Of a stretch of DNA of 64,000 bases, positions 60,315 through 64,000 are shown piece after piece (position 1 is the stretch's first letter; every line of letters begins with the position of its first letter). Source of the stretch: an uncultured Bacteroidales bacterium (GTDB lineage: Bacteria > Bacteroidota > Bacteroidia > Bacteroidales > Bacteroidaceae); NCBI GenBank assembly GCA_902778625.1, contig CACYYM010000001.1:62001-126000 (forward strand), given 5' to 3'. The position numbers were made by a program, and so were the translations under genes. The notes below the pieces were generated by a model. That model had not been told where the DNA came from. It saw nothing but the letters and a program-made list of their open reading frames with translations, and searched no databases.

Positions 60315-63300
60315 ATGAAAAAGAAACTCATTCAAATTCTCATGCTGATGGTAGCTACAGTCAGCGTGGGGTCGTTCGTATCTTGTAAGGATACTAACGA
60401 AGACCTGTACAACGAGTTGCGTACCCAAAATCTTGAGAATGCAACTGTTGCCGAGGCTCTTGAGGCTCGTATCAAAACGTTAGAGGATCTCATCGGTAAG
60501 ATGAAAGCCTGCGAATGTGATACAACCTTGATGCTTTCTTGGGTAAACGCAGAAGACCAGCATCTGCAGGATCAGATTGACGAGCTCAACAAGAAAATCG
60601 CAGACTTGGCAGAAGCTGACAAGTACTACACAAAGGAAGAGATCGACAAGATGATCGCAGACTTGGCCAACGAGTATGCGAAACTCCTTGATTTCACACA
60701 GCTGAGAGATGACTTCCAGAAGCATGTCATTGCTTACACCGTGGCCGTAACACTCCTCCAAGAAAAGGTTAAGGATCTTGAGGAATGGAAGAAGGACGTC
60801 GTTTCCTGCAAGTGCGACCTCGAAAAGCTCGGCATACTCGAAGGACGCATCATCGAAGCTGAGGCCAACGCAAGCGCAGCACTGGAGCTTGCCCAAGCAG
60901 CAAAGAACCTGGCAGACATTAACAAGACTAACATCGAGAATCTCCAGAACACCGTCGACGGACTCGAAACAAAGGTAACTGTCGCATCAACCGACGCTGC
61001 CAACGCACTGGAGAAAGCTGCCGAAGCTAAGGCTAAAGCCGATGCCAACGAGGCACTCATCAGCGCCCTCACAGCACGCGTTGCAGTAAACGAAACCAAC
61101 ATCGCAAACCTCCAAGAGACTGTCAACAACCTGTCAAAACTTGCTGAGCAAGTAGGCGCCAACACAGAAGCCATCTCTACTCTCAAGACCAACGTTCAGG
61201 ATTTGAGCAACAAGTACGACGAGATGAGCACAACCCTCGCAACTCTTCAGCAGCAAGTTGAGGACTGCCAGAAGATTTGCGCAGCAAACCTCGCAACAGC
61301 AAAGGCAGAGCTCAGAACTGAGATCCAGGAGCTGAAGACAGAGCTCTTGAAGGAAATCAGCGCAAACTCTCAGGCCATTGAAGACATCGTTAAGCAGCAC
61401 GAGGCAGACGTAGAGTGGATTAAGGAAGCTCTCCGCCAGCTCGGCGAAAAGGCTGAAAGCCTCACATCTATCATCGAGCGCCTCGAAAAACTCGAGAAGA
61501 CAGAAACTGGCCTCGACAAGCGTCTCAAAGATGCAGAGACAAAGCTCAAAGACCTCGAGCCCAGAGTGCAAAAGCTTGAAAACAACGTAAGAGCTCTGTG
61601 GGATCACATGAAGGTTGCAGAGGATCAGCTCAAGGCCATCATCCCCGTCGTTTGGGGCCTCACAGGAGAAGTTGACGCTATTCAGGAATACCTGCGCAGC
61701 CAGGTAACAGGGCTCATCGTTCAGGGCACATACAACCCCATGTTCGGTAGCTTCAGCATCCCCGCTAACATCCAGTCTAACGTCCTGGTTGCATACTATG
61801 GCAAGCCCAAGACAAAGGTTGAATTCCCAACCACTGACAACGCAAACTACGTTCGCAAGAAGGAAGTTCTCACCGCTAAGGATTGGGAAATGATCAGCGA
61901 TGTGGAAAAATTCATACAAGGTGCCAACATGCCACTCATAAACGAGGCTGAAGACGGCAATGCAAGTGCCGGCAAGGTATACGTAACAGTTAACCCAACC
62001 TCTTTCGACGCTACAGGCCTGCAGCTTGACATCGTCAACACACAGGACGTGGTATCACCCATCACACTCTCTCCCCTCCAGAAGAGCGACGCTACTCTGC
62101 AGTTCGGCTTTACCCGTGCAGACAACGGCTTCTACGAAGCTGAAGCTTCCATCAAGAAGAAAGATCTCGATAAGGTTGAGCTCGCTTTCAACGAAGAAAC
62201 GATTAGAGGAATCATCGCAGAAGCTCAGGACAAGATGCACGAAGCTGCTGACAACTTCTTCAACACCACAGGTGCAAGCGGAGATCTCGGTTGGCTGGCT
62301 ACCAGAGTTTACAACATCATCCACGAGCTCAGAATTGACCAGAGCGGCCTGAAGTGCCCGTATAAGGATTTCGAAGGAAAGGATCAGGCAATCTATTCTC
62401 AGTACAACATCGCTGCTACAGTGCTCAGACCTCTCAGCCTGGCATCGTTCAAGGACCTCCACTTCTACACCATCCCCGGTTACGAAGATGTCAACGACTT
62501 CCTTGATAAGATTGCAGCAACCCTGAACGGCCACGTTCACGTAATCTTCCAGGACAACAACATCTGGAAGGTTCAGGATCTCTTCAACAACCTGCAGGTT
62601 GAAGGCATTGACCTCGCATCATACACCAACAACCTCATCGCTCGCTTCAACGCAAGAGTATCTCACTTCAACCTGAATGGTCTCAACTACACACTGACTA
62701 TCCCCGGCACAGGTTATCTCGACGTTAAGTTCAACAAAAACCTGACAGATGGTGGCAGTGCAGTAACCATTCCTGAAGAAATCGCATACGACGAAAGCAA
62801 TCCTACCATTAAGAAGTCTGCAATCGTTATTGGCGGCGACATTACCACAGGCTTGACAACAATGCTTGTTGTTCCCGCAGTAGATGGAGACGGCATCATC
62901 AGCGCTTATGCATGCATCGATCTGATTGATGTAACTGCAACCCTCGCCGACGGTGAATTCGTACTTACCTCAACAAATGAAGGTGCACGTGCGGTTGCTG
63001 TCTATGCAGGCGGTGCAATCAATGCTACAGGCTATCCTGAAATCCTCAAGTTCGACACCGTTGTTGGAGCTGATGGCGAAGTCAACATTCCTGTTGTAAC
63101 AGAAATTGCAGGCGATGCAGCTAAGATCGTTGAAGAACTCACGAAGCTCCTCAATGAAGTAAATGACGCTTTGGCACAAATCAACAAGTACGAAGACATC
63201 ATTGCAGGTGAGAACGGTTGGATTAACAAGTTTATCAACCAGTACATCAGAAAGTATCTGGACAAGATCAACCACACCTCTGTATACTTCTTCAACTCCA

Positions 63301-63713
63301 TCAACCGCCGCTTCGGTCCGTTCTTAGTAGCAAGCAACGACTATAAGGGCTTCAAGAGACTGAGCACTAACGTTTATCTGCCCACCGAGCTGGAGAAGGA
63401 AGGTCTGCATCTCTATCCCACAACGAAGAACATGGAGCTCATCGTGCCCATCGCAAGAAAGCACATTGCAGTAACCAATGTTTACGACGGAACAGGTAAG
63501 AGCGCACAGAAGGACAATGACTACAATCTGATTAAGGCTTTGAAGGATGTCAACGCATCTGACAAGTTCAACACCGTTATCGATGGTACAGAGCGCATGA
63601 TTGCTGTTGACCCATCAACAGTGAAGAGCGGTTACACCTACGAGGTTGCATACTCTGTTCTCGACTTCGAAGGCAAGATTTCTACCCAGAAGTACTACAT
63701 CAAGATTAAGTAA
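60315..63713 (+). CDS. Large coiled-coil surface lipoprotein
   Basis: A 1132-residue protein with a lipoprotein signal (MKKKLIQILMLMVATVSVGS, then FVSC, C24). Residues about 35-440 are a near-continuous heptad coiled coil (ENATVAEALEARIKTLEDL, VNETNIANLQETVNNLSKL), interrupted by Cys-bearing turns (CECDTT, CKCDLE, CQKICA). The rest is beta-rich and of no family I can name with certainty; the N-terminal half resembles what is often labelled a PL29-lyase N-terminal domain, a label for coiled coil rather than for lyase activity. The gene lies 44 bp before an OmpA-type porin. A long rod anchored in the outer membrane, perhaps surface-exposed, is the best reading. Confidence 0.8.
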   Translation: MKKKLIQILMLMVATVSVGSFVSCKDTNEDLYNELRTQNLENATVAEALEARIKTLEDLIGKMKACECDTTLMLSWVNAEDQHLQDQIDELNKKIADLAEADKYYTKEEIDKMIADLANEYAKLLDFTQLRDDFQKHVIAYTVAVTLLQEKVKDLEEWKKDVVSCKCDLEKLGILEGRIIEAEANASAALELAQAAKNLADINKTNIENLQNTVDGLETKVTVASTDAANALEKAAEAKAKADANEALISALTARVAVNETNIANLQETVNNLSKLAEQVGANTEAISTLKTNVQDLSNKYDEMSTTLATLQQQVEDCQKICAANLATAKAELRTEIQELKTELLKEISANSQAIEDIVKQHEADVEWIKEALRQLGEKAESLTSIIERLEKLEKTETGLDKRLKDAETKLKDLEPRVQKLENNVRALWDHMKVAEDQLKAIIPVVWGLTGEVDAIQEYLRSQVTGLIVQGTYNPMFGSFSIPANIQSNVLVAYYGKPKTKVEFPTTDNANYVRKKEVLTAKDWEMISDVEKFIQGANMPLINEAEDGNASAGKVYVTVNPTSFDATGLQLDIVNTQDVVSPITLSPLQKSDATLQFGFTRADNGFYEAEASIKKKDLDKVELAFNEETIRGIIAEAQDKMHEAADNFFNTTGASGDLGWLATRVYNIIHELRIDQSGLKCPYKDFEGKDQAIYSQYNIAATVLRPLSLASFKDLHFYTIPGYEDVNDFLDKIAATLNGHVHVIFQDNNIWKVQDLFNNLQVEGIDLASYTNNLIARFNARVSHFNLNGLNYTLTIPGTGYLDVKFNKNLTDGGSAVTIPEEIAYDESNPTIKKSAIVIGGDITTGLTTMLVVPAVDGDGIISAYACIDLIDVTATLADGEFVLTSTNEGARAVAVYAGGAINATGYPEILKFDTVVGADGEVNIPVVTEIAGDAAKIVEELTKLLNEVNDALAQINKYEDIIAGENGWINKFINQYIRKYLDKINHTSVYFFNSINRRFGPFLVASNDYKGFKRLSTNVYLPTELEKEGLHLYPTTKNMELIVPIARKHIAVTNVYDGTGKSAQKDNDYNLIKALKDVNASDKFNTVIDGTERMIAVDPSTVKSGYTYEVAYSVLDFEGKISTQKYYIKIK

Positions 63714-63757
63714 GGCAACAACCTCTTTCTGAACTAAACTCATTTAAATAAACGATT

Positions 63758-64000
63758 ATGAAACTTAAGACAATATTCATGTCAGCTGCACTGCTTGCGG
63801 GATGCCTCACAGCTTCCGCACAGCAGCCGCAGGCTGCGGACGCAAAGCCTTGTAACGGTTTTGCTCCTCATTGGTATGTTCAAGCTCAGATTGGTGGACA
63901 GTACACTCTGGGCGAAGTAAAGTTCGGTGACCTCGTATCTGGCAACCTTCAGGTAGCTGGCGGTTACAACTTCACTCCCGTGTGGGGTCTGCGTCTTGCT
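63758..64000 (+). CDS. OmpA-type outer-membrane protein, 5' part
   Basis: The first 81 codons of a gene that runs off the window. Signal peptide MKLKTIFMSAALLAGCLTASA is followed by HWYVQAQIGGQYTLGEVKFG and LQVAGGYNFTPVWGLRLA, the opening strands of an OmpA-like beta-barrel. The C-terminal peptidoglycan-binding domain, if present, is outside. It follows the coiled-coil lipoprotein gene by 44 bp and is probably cotranscribed. Confidence 0.85.
   Translation, partial: MKLKTIFMSAALLAGCLTASAQQPQAADAKPCNGFAPHWYVQAQIGGQYTLGEVKFGDLVSGNLQVAGGYNFTPVWGLRLA

Overview
The window looks like a chromosome segment from a Bacteroidales bacterium, most probably a Prevotella-like (Prevotellaceae) species of moderate GC. 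The grounds are the many upstream TAnnTTTG boxes (the Bacteroidetes -7 element), little sign of Shine-Dalgarno sites, a tRNA without an encoded CCA end, families such as DUF2027, DUF2723/GT117, DUF2851, a two-PPIase/OstA cluster, GH92 and GH115, an OmpA gene behind a coiled-coil lipoprotein, and secreted proteins ending in a YNLxGQ...VNGKKV-type tail. The species call is an inference from gene content.

Layout. 1-3.2 kb: end of a beta-helix carbohydrate-binding protein and a LytS/LytR-type two-component pair, then tRNA-Val(UAC). 3.5-8.4 kb: a GT117 membrane protein, a polysaccharide deacetylase and an unusual QueG homologue, overlapping one another. 8.5-13.6 kb (minus): dapB, lepB, WbqC-like, RluA-type synthase and PHP phosphatase. 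13.6-19.5 kb (plus): DUF2851, thioesterase, dprA, greA, HIT, SGNH hydrolase, manC. 19.5-21.4 kb (minus): DUF2027 and a zinc metallopeptidase. 21.4-28.5 kb (plus): queA, a GH88-DUF2264 fusion and a GH115 alpha-glucuronidase, together suggesting attack on uronic-acid-decorated polysaccharide. 28.8-32.5 kb (minus): two tandem sodium-dependent transporters and a helix-hairpin-helix protein; then VanZ-like (plus) and VanX-like (minus). 33.8-39.9 kb (minus): an exported Gfo/Idh oxidoreductase, DUF1080, GH92 and GH76 run that reads as a mannoside-degrading unit with a possible 3-keto-glycoside step. 40.2-43.0 kb (minus): a secreted 822-residue protein and a 58-residue small protein. 43.6-52.9 kb (minus): guaB, two parvulin foldases, OstA/LptA-like, a small membrane protein, mutL and trpS, largely envelope biogenesis plus housekeeping. 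53.3-56.2 kb (plus): a NapH/NapG-like iron-sulfur membrane protein and a Tat-exported aldo/keto reductase. 56.3-58.5 kb (minus): a second GH92. 58.6-64 kb (plus): a small secreted protein, a CPBP protease, a 1132-residue coiled-coil lipoprotein and the start of an OmpA-type porin.

The most striking non-coding signal is a set of nine intergenic arrays of short palindromes repeated at a 22-bp pitch, about two helical turns. Six arrays are GC-rich (core CCGC-AC/GT-GCGG, usually four units). Two are AT-rich (core TAAC-AC-GTTA or similar). One, at 28.6-28.8 kb, keeps nine C-purine/pyrimidine-G centres in perfect 22-bp register while the palindrome arms change from unit to unit. They occur between convergent, divergent and co-directional genes alike, so they are not simply terminators. 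Further points of interest are a QueG homologue that has lost exactly the cysteine set for one of its two [4Fe-4S] clusters, a greA leader with a promoter followed by an intrinsic terminator, a 161-bp inverted-repeat element beside trpS, and short tandem repeats that occur both between and inside genes.
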